This document shows, one piece after another, positions 51,451-60,575 of a stretch of 64,000 nucleotides of DNA; the first letter of the stretch is position 1, and each line of letters opens with the position of its first letter. Origin of the DNA: a virus; IMG/VR virus record IMGVR_UViG_3300032241_002567, positions 79,837 to 143,836 of that record. The stretch is one strand, 5' to 3'. Both the position numbers and the translations under genes were made by a program. The notes beneath the pieces were generated by a model. The model did no database searches and was not told the origin of the DNA. It saw only the letters and a list, made by a program, of their open reading frames with translations.

Positions 51451-52388
51451 TTATTTATAATATTTTGTAATGAAAATTTACCTCTTCCAAACTCATGAGT
51501 TAAAGTTTCTATTGTTGCTTTTTTTGTTTTATAAATTTTTATCAATTCTTCATATCTTGATTTTATATTTTCAATTTCCTTATCTGTTAGAGGCTTTCCT
51601 TGATTAAAATATGGATTTTGTGTATCCTTTTTTATTATATCATAACCAAAATTAATTTCATCTAATTTAGGTAGAAAATAATTATAAGATTCTTTGTTTA
51701 ATTCAAATCCTTTTACTTTTCTTCCTAATCTTAGAGCACAGTCGGCTGTCGTAAAATTACCCATAAAGAAGTCACATACAATATCACCTTCATTTGAAGA
51801 ATATTGTATCATTTTTTCTACTAATTTATTTGGCAACTTATTTACATTTTTAATTTCACCAGGTCTATATTCTTTGTTTATAACCCAAACATCTTCTAAA
51901 TCATTATAAAGAGCAGATTTTCCATCAATCTTGTCTAATTGAGTAAACCGACAATTAGTATTGAATACTCTTTTATTTGAGCTTTTACACAAATAAAAAA
52001 TATGATAATGTGATGAAACATATTTTTTAGTAGTATTTACGCCAAAATTATATTTCCAAATAATATGGTTTATTTCTATTAACTCTAATTTTTCTATTGC
52101 TTTATAAAAAGATAATAAATTAGTCCAACCAGAAATTATATACATAGAACCAGAGTCTTTTAATATTCTAGTAGCTTCAGTCATCCAATCTAAAGTAAAT
52201 TTATCATAGTCAGTTGGTGCTTCAACATATCCTTCTAAAATATTTGAATTATTTCGATTATAATGTTTATCAAACTTTTTTTCTTCGATTCCAAATGGAC
52301 TATCACATATTATAAGATCGATAGATTTATCTTTTATGTATTTTTTGGAACCTACAACACAATCTTCGTTCCATATTTCATAATTCAT
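51447..52388 (-). CDS. DNA methyltransferase, N6/N4 beta-class
   Basis: A 313-residue methyltransferase in beta-class order. Motif IV comes first (LIICDSPFGIEEKKFDK, D-S-P-F variant), a target-recognition region follows, and the SAM site is near the end (GDIVCDFFMGNFTTADCALR with KGFELN). Residues after ~255 form a short HTH-like helical tail. With the downstream Dam gene it forms an operon. No cognate nuclease adjoins these two. Confidence 0.88.
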   Translation of the reverse strand: MNYEIWNEDCVVGSKKYIKDKSIDLIICDSPFGIEEKKFDKHYNRNNSNILEGYVEAPTDYDKFTLDWMTEATRILKDSGSMYIISGWTNLLSFYKAIEKLELIEINHIIWKYNFGVNTTKKYVSSHYHIFYLCKSSNKRVFNTNCRFTQLDKIDGKSALYNDLEDVWVINKEYRPGEIKNVNKLPNKLVEKMIQYSSNEGDIVCDFFMGNFTTADCALRLGRKVKGFELNKESYNYFLPKLDEINFGYDIIKKDTQNPYFNQGKPLTDKEIENIKSRYEELIKIYKTKKATIETLTHEFGRGKFSLQNIINK

Positions 52389-52462
52389 AAAATAGATTTT
52401 ATTTATTCTATATGTAATTATTAAAATGTTTCAACATATTAATTTATAAAAATATAAATTAA

Positions 52463-53815
52463 ATGACGGTAAATGATATTTTAAACAAAAGTTGTGTATT
52501 TAACGATAAAGATAAAGAATTAATTAAAAAAGAAGGCGTAGTTTTTACGAATAAAGAAATCTGTTTTCAAATTATAGAAAAATTAAAACCTACTATTGTT
52601 GATAAAATATGCGAACCAAGTGTTGGTAAAGGTATTTTTGTTTTTTGTTTGTTAGAATATTTTAGAAATAATGGAGAAACATTAGAAAATATTATTTGGT
52701 TTGTAGAAAATAATTTATGGTGTTATGATATAAATAAAGATTTTATTGAAGAATTTAAATTTTTATTAAATCAATATTTCTCTTTATTTGGTATAACTAA
52801 TTTAAATTTTAAAAATATTTATACAGAAGATTTCTTATTACAAAATAATAAATGGGATATAATTTTTGGAAATCCACCTTATGTTAGAATTCAAAATTTA
52901 GATAAAGAATATTTAAATGAGTTAAAAATAAATTTAGATTCTGTTAAACTTGGAAATATTGATTTATATTATGCGTTTATTGAAAAATCATTAAAATCCG
53001 CGGAAAAAGTTGGATTCATTATTCCTAATTCTTGGATAAAATCTAAATCAGGAGAATTTTTAAGAGAATTATTAAAAGACAAAATAATTTATTTACATGA
53101 TTTCGGTTTAGAAAAGATTTGGAAAACTATATCTACTTATACTTGCATTTTAATTTGTGGAAAAACTGATAATAACTATAATTTTAATAATACTAAAATA
53201 GATTTATCTAATTATATAAATTATTGCAGTGTTGGAATTGCTACGTTGAAAGATAATGTTTATAAAATAGATTCTTTTGACGATAATTTCTGTTTTAAGG
53301 GCGGTTTTAAGATAGAGAAGGAAATGTGTAAGAAAATAATTAAAGCCACCAAATCAAAAAGTATTGACGATTACACATACATAATTTATCCTTATGTTGG
53401 TAATAAAATTATGCAGGAAGAATTCATAAAATTAAATTATCCTAATGCTTATAAATATTTTTTATCCATAAAAGAAGAATTAAAAACTAGAGATGCTGGT
53501 AAAACGGATAAGTATGAAGACTGGTATGCTTATGGTAGAAAACAAGGCTTATTAAAAGAATCAAATGGTAAAAGAATTTTATTACCATTAACTTTTAGAA
53601 AATCAAATGGCATTCATTATATCGAATTAACTGATGATATATTAAATTTATCCGGAATTTTAGTAGATGTAAAAAAAGAAAAGTTTGATGAATTTATTAA
53701 GATAATAAAATCAAACCAATTTTTAGATTATTTGGAAAAAAATAATAAAGTTTTAACAGATAAAAAAGGATCTGATGATATGTTTTTAACTTTAACAAGT
53801 AAGAATTTTAAATAA
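52463..53815 (+). CDS. N6-adenine DNA methyltransferase (gamma-class, Eco57I/TaqI-like)
   Basis: A 450-residue methyltransferase. An N-terminal helical segment (KEGVVFTNKEICFQIIEKL) precedes motif I (ICEPSVGKGIFVFCLLEYF) and motif IV (DIIFGNPPYVRIQNLDKEY). A C-terminal target-recognition domain follows from ~265. The length and NPPY motif are those of stand-alone M.TaqI/Eco57I-type enzymes. It is divergent from the two other methyltransferases. No nuclease domain is fused. Confidence 0.9.
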   Translation: MTVNDILNKSCVFNDKDKELIKKEGVVFTNKEICFQIIEKLKPTIVDKICEPSVGKGIFVFCLLEYFRNNGETLENIIWFVENNLWCYDINKDFIEEFKFLLNQYFSLFGITNLNFKNIYTEDFLLQNNKWDIIFGNPPYVRIQNLDKEYLNELKINLDSVKLGNIDLYYAFIEKSLKSAEKVGFIIPNSWIKSKSGEFLRELLKDKIIYLHDFGLEKIWKTISTYTCILICGKTDNNYNFNNTKIDLSNYINYCSVGIATLKDNVYKIDSFDDNFCFKGGFKIEKEMCKKIIKATKSKSIDDYTYIIYPYVGNKIMQEEFIKLNYPNAYKYFLSIKEELKTRDAGKTDKYEDWYAYGRKQGLLKESNGKRILLPLTFRKSNGIHYIELTDDILNLSGILVDVKKEKFDEFIKIIKSNQFLDYLEKNNKVLTDKKGSDDMFLTLTSKNFK

Positions 53816-53845
53816 AAAAGAGGAAGTTTAAACTTCCTCTTTTTT
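53814..53845. terminator. Bidirectional terminator
   Basis: Perfect 16-bp palindromic stem AAAAAAGAGGAAGTTT / AAACTTCCTCTTTTTT between convergent genes. Confidence 0.85.
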
Positions 53846-54299
53846 AATAGATTTCTGATACTATTTCCCTTAATTTTTCAATTTGTGCTTTATCCAATTT
53901 AGATAAATTTGTATTTATACAATCTATCAATTGATTACTATTTAAAATATTTACTAATGGATTTACTACTTTAGTAATATTTTGTTGTATTACAACTTTA
54001 GGTTTTATATTTTGGTTATAATAATCTAATCCTTTTTGATTTAATTTCCATCTTTTATATTGTTGAGTTTCATCACAATCGAAAAAATCTTTTTTATTTG
54101 AAAAAACGGCAGTTAATTCCGCACTTAATTGGTGTTTTAATTCTGTATCTGTTTTTGTAATATTCTTCTTTATGTAAGAATCTTTTTTTCGTTTAACTTC
54201 ATGATTATGATTTTTGTATAATTCCTTTAATAGTGTTGGACCATCTACCCAATTTAACGACATTTCAATTACAAAATTAGTTTTATTAAATTTACTCAT
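53844..54299 (-). CDS. Hypothetical protein with winged-helix-like segment
   Basis: About 151 residues from MSKFNKTNF. The frame extends to 54347, but the first 16 codons read as a poly-Phe/Lys run through A/T tracts, so I prefer 54299. LKHQLSAELTAVFSNKKDFF and QYKRWKLNQKGLDYYN look like a helix-wing element. It follows the methyltransferase/nuclease pair on the same strand and might recognise DNA or act as a controller; unproven. Confidence 0.55.
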   Translation of the reverse strand: MSKFNKTNFVIEMSLNWVDGPTLLKELYKNHNHEVKRKKDSYIKKNITKTDTELKHQLSAELTAVFSNKKDFFDCDETQQYKRWKLNQKGLDYYNQNIKPKVVIQQNITKVVNPLVNILNSNQLIDCINTNLSKLDKAQIEKLREIVSEIY

Positions 54300-54361
54300 T
54301 TTTTTTTTATTTTTATAAAAAAAAAAATTAAAAAGTTTAAAAAACAAGTTGTTTTCCCTTA

Positions 54362-55147
54362 TTAAATAAATTCATATGATTTTTCTAATTTTTCTATTAA
54401 TTCTCCTTTGCCTATACTTCTTGGACCAGCTGTGTTATTATGCTCCCATTCCAAATTTTTTATCATTTCTTTTATTTGATTATCAGATTTAATAAAATAA
54501 TGCGATTGTTCCGATTTATCTTCTATATCATCATATATTTTACCTGCATAAAATCCCACTCTTCTAAAAGCATAATCAGGACTTTCATTTTTTTTAACAA
54601 AAGAAAATAAATTTGTTGTTGTTTTTGATTTTTTTATTACTCTTTTTTCCAGTTTTCTTTCCCAGATTTGAAAAACACAAGGAACTATATAGGTTTTACC
54701 CAATAAAGTAAATGAATTATCTTCTAAATCAATCTCATTTTCTAAATGATAGAAAATAGGTATTTTTCTTTTAAAAGAATCTTTTTTGAAAGATTTAGGC
54801 AATATGAAAGCAATTGTGTTTATACCTAATTCATCACATTTTTTAATAAAATTAAAAGCAAGTGATCCTTGATTGCCAAATGGAGGATTACCTACGACTA
54901 GTATATTTTTATAATTTCCTTTTATTTTGAAATCAAACCAATTTTGTTTGATAATTACATCGCTTTCTGGCTCAATATCTATACCAATTTTATTTTGATG
55001 ATCAATAATATTGTAAAAAGAGCCATTACCAGCAGAAGGTTCAATTATATAATCATATTCGTCTAAATTTAGAGTTTCTAATAATTTTTTTGATACTTCT
55101 TGCTTTGTGTAAAATTTATCATTATCATGTTTTTTATTTTTTGCCAT
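54362..55147 (-). CDS. N6-adenine methyltransferase-like protein
   Basis: A 261-residue protein. The opening KFYTKQEVSKKLLETLNLDE is typical of the family, the SAM motif is YIIEPSAGNGSFYNII and motif IV is LVVGNPPFGNQGSLAF. A short C-terminal domain includes YAFRRVGFYAGKI. It is smaller than most modification enzymes and resembles the stand-alone SAM-dependent methyltransferases found beside phage nucleases. It lies 9 nt downstream of a nuclease-like gene on the same strand, so the two may form a modification/restriction pair. Confidence 0.82.
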   Translation of the reverse strand: MAKNKKHDNDKFYTKQEVSKKLLETLNLDEYDYIIEPSAGNGSFYNIIDHQNKIGIDIEPESDVIIKQNWFDFKIKGNYKNILVVGNPPFGNQGSLAFNFIKKCDELGINTIAFILPKSFKKDSFKRKIPIFYHLENEIDLEDNSFTLLGKTYIVPCVFQIWERKLEKRVIKKSKTTTNLFSFVKKNESPDYAFRRVGFYAGKIYDDIEDKSEQSHYFIKSDNQIKEMIKNLEWEHNNTAGPRSIGKGELIEKLEKSYEFI

Positions 55148-55156
55148 ATTTATTTT

Positions 55157-55690
55157 TTATTTTTCTAATAAAGAATTTTCTTTTAATATAACATTTAAGA
55201 AGTTTTTCTTTGTTATACCGCATTGAATTCTTTTTTGTTTTTTATGATCTCTTTTAAATCTTAAAGAAATAATAGATTCGCCATATAATTTTGAATATTT
55301 TTCTCTATATTCTTTCCACTTTTTATCATCTGACTTATCATTTGATATATCTTTCATTTCATTTAACATATCAACAATTATAGTTTTATCACCAAAATAC
55401 TTTTGCCAATTTTCTTTTTTAATCAAAACTTTATATTCTTCATTAATATTTTCTTTATTACCTTCCCAAAATCCTAAATATAGTATAAAATCAGTTTCGA
55501 CTTCTGTTTGTCGCCTAAAATCACCAAAATCAATACTACCTTTTTTTGATATACATTTTATAGATGTCGGTAAATTATATTCTTTGTTAAATCCATCCCA
55601 TTTGCCAGTATAATTTTCATTTTCTATCAATTTATTTTCATTTATTATTCTTTCTTGATATAAAAACCCGTGTTGTTGTCTTTCAGCCAT
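55157..55690 (-). CDS. Restriction-endonuclease-like protein
   Basis: A 177-residue protein. GFLYQERIINENKL, then YTGKWDGFNKEYNLPTSIKC and GSIDFGDFRRQTEVETDFIL with YLGFW form the pattern of a type II-like PD-(D/E)xK nuclease: Glu in the first helix, Asp in KWDG, and the S-I-K strand. The C-terminus is strongly basic (SLRFKRDHKKQKRIQ). It directly precedes a methyltransferase gene on the same strand, with an ATATATACT box at its start. Activity is not proven. Confidence 0.62.
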   Translation of the reverse strand: MAERQQHGFLYQERIINENKLIENENYTGKWDGFNKEYNLPTSIKCISKKGSIDFGDFRRQTEVETDFILYLGFWEGNKENINEEYKVLIKKENWQKYFGDKTIIVDMLNEMKDISNDKSDDKKWKEYREKYSKLYGESIISLRFKRDHKKQKRIQCGITKKNFLNVILKENSLLEK

Positions 55691-55791
55691 AGTATATATG
55701 ATTATTTTTATGTATAATATACACTTATATTACATCAAAGATTAATTTTTACAAAAAAGACCTTATTTGCTTGAAGATACTTTATCAAACA

Positions 55792-55998
55792 TCATAAAAT
55801 TATATCATTTGTTTCTATACCATTTTTGGTTAAAAAATCTAAAAGTATTAATTCAATTAATCTGCTTTTATTGGTTGTTAATTTTTCAATTTTTTCTAAA
55901 ACTTGATTATTTATACATAATCCTATTTTCTTTTTCTTTTTTATAACCTTTAATTTATTTTCTACAGTATATATAAATAAAATTATGCTCCCTACCAT
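55792..55998 (-). CDS. Small ribbon-helix-helix-like protein
   Basis: A 68-residue protein. After a hydrophobic N-terminal stretch (MVGSIILFIYTVENK) and a basic KKKKK patch comes KIGLCINNQVLEKIEKLTTN, then KSRLIELILLDFLTKNG, an RHH pattern. The hydrophobic start is odd for a DNA-binding protein and the true start may be a non-ATG codon further in. Upstream is a divergent AT-rich region shared with the gene at 56037. Confidence 0.55.
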   Translation of the reverse strand: MVGSIILFIYTVENKLKVIKKKKKIGLCINNQVLEKIEKLTTNKSRLIELILLDFLTKNGIETNDIIL

Positions 55999-56036
55999 AA
56001 TTTTTCAACTTTTTTTTAAATTAATATATACTTTTT

Positions 56037-56324
56037 ATGAAAAATTTTTACTATTTAATCGAAAAGGACAAAACACCTTCAGATGAAACTGATTTTGATA
56101 TACTCATGTGTATAAAAGACGACACAAGCGCCAATCATTTCAAAATTGATGGAAAATTATATGAAAAATATGATTGCACTGGTAAAGTTACTTGGTCTCA
56201 TGATTATAATGAAATCATCATCTACTCGGAAAATAAACAGAACGGAATTATAGCAATTTTTAATAAAAAATGTGACTACGAAAAATTTACAATTTGGGAA
56301 AATGGGAAGAAAAAAACTAAATAA
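56037..56324 (+). CDS. Hypothetical protein
   Basis: A 95-residue acidic protein (MKNFYYLIEKDKTPSDETDF start) with a small beta domain. Not recognised. An exact TATATACT box ends only 4 nt before its ATG, implying a nearly leaderless transcript. The next gene overlaps its end by 23 nt. Confidence 0.65.
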   Translation: MKNFYYLIEKDKTPSDETDFDILMCIKDDTSANHFKIDGKLYEKYDCTGKVTWSHDYNEIIIYSENKQNGIIAIFNKKCDYEKFTIWENGKKKTK

Positions 56325-56478
56325 AGAGAATAAAAAACCTATATTAACGGTTAATATAAATGAAAATCTACTTACTAAAGTAGATAAACTTTTAGAAGAA
56401 AAAGGAGAATTGCGTTCAAGATTAGTTGAGCAGTTATTAGAAGAGTATATTGAAAAAAATAAAGATAAATTAATTTAA
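56302..56478 (+). CDS. Ribbon-helix-helix DNA-binding protein
   Basis: A 58-residue protein from MGRKKLNKENKK. The frame opens earlier (56272), but the earlier ATG lies deep in the preceding gene; the GRKK start is the usual one for this family. ILTVNINENLLTKVDKLLEE and LRSRLVEQLLEEYIEKN give the beta strand and two helices. Likely a small repressor. It converges on the gene ending at 56475 with a 4-nt overlap. Confidence 0.68.
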   Translation: MGRKKLNKENKKPILTVNINENLLTKVDKLLEEKGELRSRLVEQLLEEYIEKNKDKLI

Positions 56479-57143
56479 TTTAAATTATAAATATAATAAA
56501 TATTTCCAAAATTATCCTTTTCTATTGATTCTTTTATATTTTTAAAGGAATCTTTTATTATATTTCTATATAGGTTTATCTTTACTTTATTATCAGTTTC
56601 TCCTATAGAAAGTGTAAAAATTTTCATCCTATTACAAAAATCAGAAATAATAAATGATATTCTTTTCATCAATGGTAATAATTCTTCATAACCAGTTTCT
56701 TTCTCAATTATATTTTTCAACTGATCATAATTTCTGTTACCATTAGACAATTCTTTTTTATAATCTAAATATTGTTGTTTTGTAGTCATTACTACATTAT
56801 AAGTATCTATTCCATTAACTATATAAAATAAATATAACAAAACATAATCATGATTATTCAAATCAAAATATAATTCATAATCAAATTTATTATTATAAAA
56901 TATATTATTAATTCTCACTGCACGATATTTAGTATATTCCGGTGTTATTTTAATCTCATTAATAAATCCATATTTCTCAAAATATTCAAAAGGCATTATT
57001 TTAGAATAAGAATATTTCTTTTTCGGATGGTGCTTCAAATCTTCTCCAAAATAATTTAATATAAAATCAGTTGATTTTTTTTCTCTTATAAATTGTCTAA
57101 GTAAATCATTTTTTTCCTTAGTCCAAACTTCATTAAAATCCAT
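56475..57143 (-). CDS. Hypothetical protein
   Basis: A 222-residue protein (MDFNEVWTKEKNDLLRQFIR start) with KYGFINEIKITPEYTKYRAV and a helical C-terminal half. No motif recognised. It follows the ligase-like gene by 7 nt in the same direction and is probably co-expressed with it. Confidence 0.65.
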   Translation of the reverse strand: MDFNEVWTKEKNDLLRQFIREKKSTDFILNYFGEDLKHHPKKKYSYSKIMPFEYFEKYGFINEIKITPEYTKYRAVRINNIFYNNKFDYELYFDLNNHDYVLLYLFYIVNGIDTYNVVMTTKQQYLDYKKELSNGNRNYDQLKNIIEKETGYEELLPLMKRISFIISDFCNRMKIFTLSIGETDNKVKINLYRNIIKDSFKNIKESIEKDNFGNIYYIYNLN

Positions 57144-57150
57144 ATTAATA

Positions 57151-58458
57151 TTACTTTAATGGACCTTTTGACACAGGTTCTTTTTTCTTTTTCTTCTCTT
57201 CTCCACCTTTTCGAATCTCGTCTAGAATCGTCGGATAGACATTTCCTTCCCCATCTTTATCAATTTTAGTATCGAGGTCAAACCAATCACCAAAATTTAC
57301 TAAACCCTTTTTACCTAATTCAAATTCAGATTTTTTATTAAAATATGTATCAATATATAATCCTATGTCATCAATAAATTTATTAAATATATTTAATAAA
57401 TTACCTGTTATAATACCAATAGGTTCTTTTAATTTGTATTTAAAGGAAAAGAAAATGCATTTAAAAATATATTCGAACTTTGGTTCTAGTAAATGCTCTT
57501 TGGTTATTTTATTTAAAATTATTTCTTTATTAATTCTAAATTTATCTTTATTAAAAAATTCAGGAACTATAATATCCCAATTTAAAATATCTTTACCAAC
57601 TTCTGAAATATACATATTAAATAATCTACTTATTAAATAACTATATACGTCATCTCTTTTTTCACCTTTTAATTTGATTTCCTTTAAACTAACACTCTGG
57701 CAAAAATTTAAGAAATTTATTAATATAAGGCAATATTCATCTAAATAAGTTGTTAAATTTCTTTTACTTATTTTACTATAAAGAGGATTTAAAATAGCAA
57801 AATTTAATTGAGCATTTTCTGATCTTAATATAATTTTTTCAACATTATCATTAAATTCATTATCCATTAAAAAGGAATGAGATAATTGCGGATTTAATAA
57901 TTTATAAAAAAAGAAAGAAAATGATTTTTCACCAAATACATATTCCAAATCTTCTTCCGAAGTATTTAAAAAATACTTAATTGCTTCAATCATCCTATCA
58001 GTTAATTTACCTTTAAAGATAAAAGGTAATGGCTCTACATCAAAAAGTCTAGAATATTCTTCTATTTCTTCAACATTAAAATCTTCTTTACCTTTTTTAA
58101 TAATAGCAGAAAGTATTAAATTATGTTTTGGTTTTCTATTATAATCAACCAAATCAGTCGGAAAATATCTAAAGCAAAACCACCATTTCTTATTTATTAA
58201 AGACTTTATACGATTATCTAAATTAGTTAAATAAGAATAACATTTACCATAATAAGTTTCATTAGATTCATCAATAAAATTAATAGGATCAGCATTTAAA
58301 TCAGGCTTAATTATAAAATCTTCACCATCCCATTTTACATAAATAGAAGTTCCTTTAACATCTTCAAAGACTATTAATTCTTCTTTGAAAATATCATCCA
58401 ATATTTTATCATTATTTATATCATTTATAATTATCATCAAACCAAATAATTTTAACAA
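57151..58458 (-). CDS. Possible nucleotidyltransferase/RNA-ligase-like protein
   Basis: A 435-residue protein. FEDVKGTSIYVKWDGEDFII, then TYYGKCYSYLTNLDNRIKSL, WWFCFRYFPTDL and PKHNLILSAIIKKG are in an order that recalls covalent nucleotidyltransferases (KxDG-like block, then a YF/LR block and an internal strand). The KWDG block is a weak match because the Lys sits in a V-K-W-D-G context rather than E-K-x-D-G. The C-terminus is Lys/Glu-rich. An AATATATACT box lies upstream on this strand. Treat as hypothesis. Confidence 0.55.
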   Translation of the reverse strand: MLKLFGLMIIINDINNDKILDDIFKEELIVFEDVKGTSIYVKWDGEDFIIKPDLNADPINFIDESNETYYGKCYSYLTNLDNRIKSLINKKWWFCFRYFPTDLVDYNRKPKHNLILSAIIKKGKEDFNVEEIEEYSRLFDVEPLPFIFKGKLTDRMIEAIKYFLNTSEEDLEYVFGEKSFSFFFYKLLNPQLSHSFLMDNEFNDNVEKIILRSENAQLNFAILNPLYSKISKRNLTTYLDEYCLILINFLNFCQSVSLKEIKLKGEKRDDVYSYLISRLFNMYISEVGKDILNWDIIVPEFFNKDKFRINKEIILNKITKEHLLEPKFEYIFKCIFFSFKYKLKEPIGIITGNLLNIFNKFIDDIGLYIDTYFNKKSEFELGKKGLVNFGDWFDLDTKIDKDGEGNVYPTILDEIRKGGEEKKKKKEPVSKGPLK

Positions 58459-58571
58459 AAACTAATAGTATATATTAATATTATATATTAGTAGTATATA
58501 TTATATCATGATGTTGCCGATCTTTTAATTTTTTGCGTCAAGATATTTGATAAAAAAAAGTTACGAAAGAT

Positions 58572-58602
58572 TTTGATTTTAAATAATTTTTCTGTATTTT
58601 TG
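58572..58602 (+). promoter_or_regulatory. Host-type (Bacteroidota) promoter
   Basis: TTTG (58572-58575), 19-nt spacer, TATTTTTG (58595-58602): exact TTTG-N19-TAnnTTTG. It ends 25 nt before the start of the peptidase gene at 58628. Confidence 0.82.
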
Positions 58603-58627
58603 TAAAAATGACAATTAATTAATTATA

Positions 58628-59992
58628 ATGAGTCGCAAAAGAAAAAATAAGAATAAAACAATTTTTACATATACTAATCGTTTAGAAGGCATTCTAATGG
58701 ATATTTCAGATAATATATCTTATGCTATACTTGGTTCTTATATGTGTGAAACTGATAGTGGTATAAAGCTAATAGATTTTGATTCAAAAGATCATTTTAA
58801 AATTTATAAAGATAGAACCAAATCTTCTGAAAAAATACATGTTAAAAAATTTCTAAATGAATTTTTTGGTGAAGGTAAATTTTCTGGATATGAAATTAGA
58901 TCATTTTTATTTGATTTTAACCAAAAAATTAAAACAGTAGATATAGATTATAAAGATGTCAATATGACACCTTTTGAAAATAAATTTGGTTATAATCCAA
59001 AAGATATTGCTTATACATTTAAATCACTTTGTTATCAAACATATCCTTTTGGAACTGAATCACAAATTTTAAAATTCATTGATTTACCATTACAACAAGA
59101 TGATTTTGGTAATTACTTTATTAAAATTGGGAAAAGTAATACAATGTTTACTTCACATTTTGATTCAGCATGTAAATCACAAGATAAGGTTAAAATTCTC
59201 ACCTTCCAAAAAGAAGATTATAATTTCTTTTGTAGCGATGGCTCGACAATTTTGAGTGCAGATGATAAGGCGGGTGTTACCATAATGCTTTACATGATAG
59301 CACATAATATACCTGGTTTATATTATTTCTTTATTGGTGAAGAAGTTGGCGGAATTGGTTCGGGATTATTATCTAAGAATTATGATAAATATGATTATCT
59401 AAAAGATATTAAAAAATGTATTTCTTTTGATAGGAGAAATTATCATTCAATTATAACACATCAAAGTTTGACTAGAACTTGCTCTGATGATTTTGCAGAA
59501 AGTTTATGTCAAGAATTAATTAAACAAGGTCTTCATTACGAATTAGATAATACTGGTGCTTTTACAGACTCTGCTAATTTTATTAATGTTATAAACGAAT
59601 GCACTAATGTATCTGTTGGTTATTTTAAAGAGCATACCACAGATGAATACGTTAATATAACGTTCTTGGAGCAATTGTGTAAAGCTTGTGTTAATATAGA
59701 TTGGAAAAATCTTACAATAAGTAGAAAGATTGGATATAATCATGAAATTATAGATCGAAATTATGATATGCTTACTGAATTTAAGTCTATGACTTTTTAT
59801 AATGATATTAAACTAAAATCTTTTAATGATAGAATTTTCATGCAATTAAAATCAGTTGAATCGCCTTTTATGGAAAATTATGAGGACATTTCAACTTTAA
59901 ATAATTTATTTAAAAAATTTAATATAAATCCTTATATTTATTTAACTGATGATTCTTCTGGAAATATATTAATGAATATAGAAATTGAATAA
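58628..59992 (+). CDS. M20/M42-type zinc peptidase-like protein
   Basis: A 454-residue protein with a metallopeptidase core in residues ~170-360. FTSHFDSACK gives the His/Asp metal ligands, LSADDKAGVTIMLYMI gives the bridging Asp (ADD.AG), FFIGEEVGGIGSG gives the general-base Glu pair, and AFTDSANFINVI with KEHTTDEYVN provide the remaining ligands. N-terminal ~150 and C-terminal ~80 residues are extra. Such enzymes trim amino acids or dipeptides from small peptides. A host-type promoter lies directly upstream, so it is probably expressed early. Confidence 0.8.
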   Translation: MSRKRKNKNKTIFTYTNRLEGILMDISDNISYAILGSYMCETDSGIKLIDFDSKDHFKIYKDRTKSSEKIHVKKFLNEFFGEGKFSGYEIRSFLFDFNQKIKTVDIDYKDVNMTPFENKFGYNPKDIAYTFKSLCYQTYPFGTESQILKFIDLPLQQDDFGNYFIKIGKSNTMFTSHFDSACKSQDKVKILTFQKEDYNFFCSDGSTILSADDKAGVTIMLYMIAHNIPGLYYFFIGEEVGGIGSGLLSKNYDKYDYLKDIKKCISFDRRNYHSIITHQSLTRTCSDDFAESLCQELIKQGLHYELDNTGAFTDSANFINVINECTNVSVGYFKEHTTDEYVNITFLEQLCKACVNIDWKNLTISRKIGYNHEIIDRNYDMLTEFKSMTFYNDIKLKSFNDRIFMQLKSVESPFMENYEDISTLNNLFKKFNINPYIYLTDDSSGNILMNIEIE

Positions 59993-59993
59993 T

Positions 59994-60278
59994 ATGGAAT
60001 TACAAATACAAGAAATAGATGAATTAAAAGAAATTGCTAATTGGATTCGAAAAAATGAATCTGATAAAATATGTATTTTTGTTGATAAACAAAACCGAAT
60101 AGTAATTGAAAGAGAATTAGAAAAATGTGAAACTATGTTTTCAATTATGAACATAATGGAAGAATTGAAAAATATTCAATTAAATTATATGCCTGATTTT
60201 AGTTGCATATTTGAAATGTGGATGTTTAGACAAAAACCAAAAATTTACTGCACTTATGAAAGAAATAATATTAACTAA
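59994..60278 (+). CDS. Small hypothetical protein
   Basis: A 94-residue protein beginning MELQIQEIDELKEIANWIRK. I choose the ATG at 59994, 1 nt after the peptidase stop, over a TTG at 59985. Acidic and helical, ending in CIFEMWMFRQKPKIYCTYE. Not recognised; in an operon with the peptidase. Confidence 0.62.
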   Translation: MELQIQEIDELKEIANWIRKNESDKICIFVDKQNRIVIERELEKCETMFSIMNIMEELKNIQLNYMPDFSCIFEMWMFRQKPKIYCTYERNNIN

Positions 60279-60495
60279 ACCGAGGGCTAGACATACTATA
60301 TATTTTCGCCCTGATAAAGACGATGATTGGTTTATCTTTATATATCATACAGATAAAAATGGTAAATCAAGAAAAAGAATGATTATACAAAAAGATATGG
60401 ATATGTTTCTCAATGATTATATAAATGATGGTTGGATTATATCTTCCGGAGAAGAAACAATAAAAAACCCAGCAAAATCTAATAAAAAGAAGTAA
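60256..60495 (+). CDS. Small hypothetical protein
   Basis: A 79-residue protein starting MKEIILTKPRARHTIYF. A longer frame from 60211 lies inside the preceding gene and is ignored. It contains FRPDKDDDWFIFIYHTDKNG and ends with a Lys-rich tail. It overlaps the preceding gene by 23 nt. Not recognised. Confidence 0.62.
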   Translation: MKEIILTKPRARHTIYFRPDKDDDWFIFIYHTDKNGKSRKRMIIQKDMDMFLNDYINDGWIISSGEETIKNPAKSNKKK

Positions 60496-60528
60496 TTTCA
60501 ATATATAATATAAATATGTGAAGAAAAT

Positions 60529-60559
60529 TTTGTTATTTCAAAACTTCTTTGTATATTTG
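60529..60559 (+). promoter_or_regulatory. Host-type (Bacteroidota) promoter of the tmRNA gene
   Basis: TTTG (60529-60532), 19-nt spacer, TATATTTG (60552-60559): exact TTTG-N19-TAnnTTTG, 16 nt before the tmRNA 5' end. Confidence 0.85.
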
Positions 60560-60575
60560 TTATAAAATAACACTT

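Noticed and set aside
57365-57640. Forward ORF of 91 codons
   Set aside because: Antisense to the ligase-like gene, with no promoter box or family.
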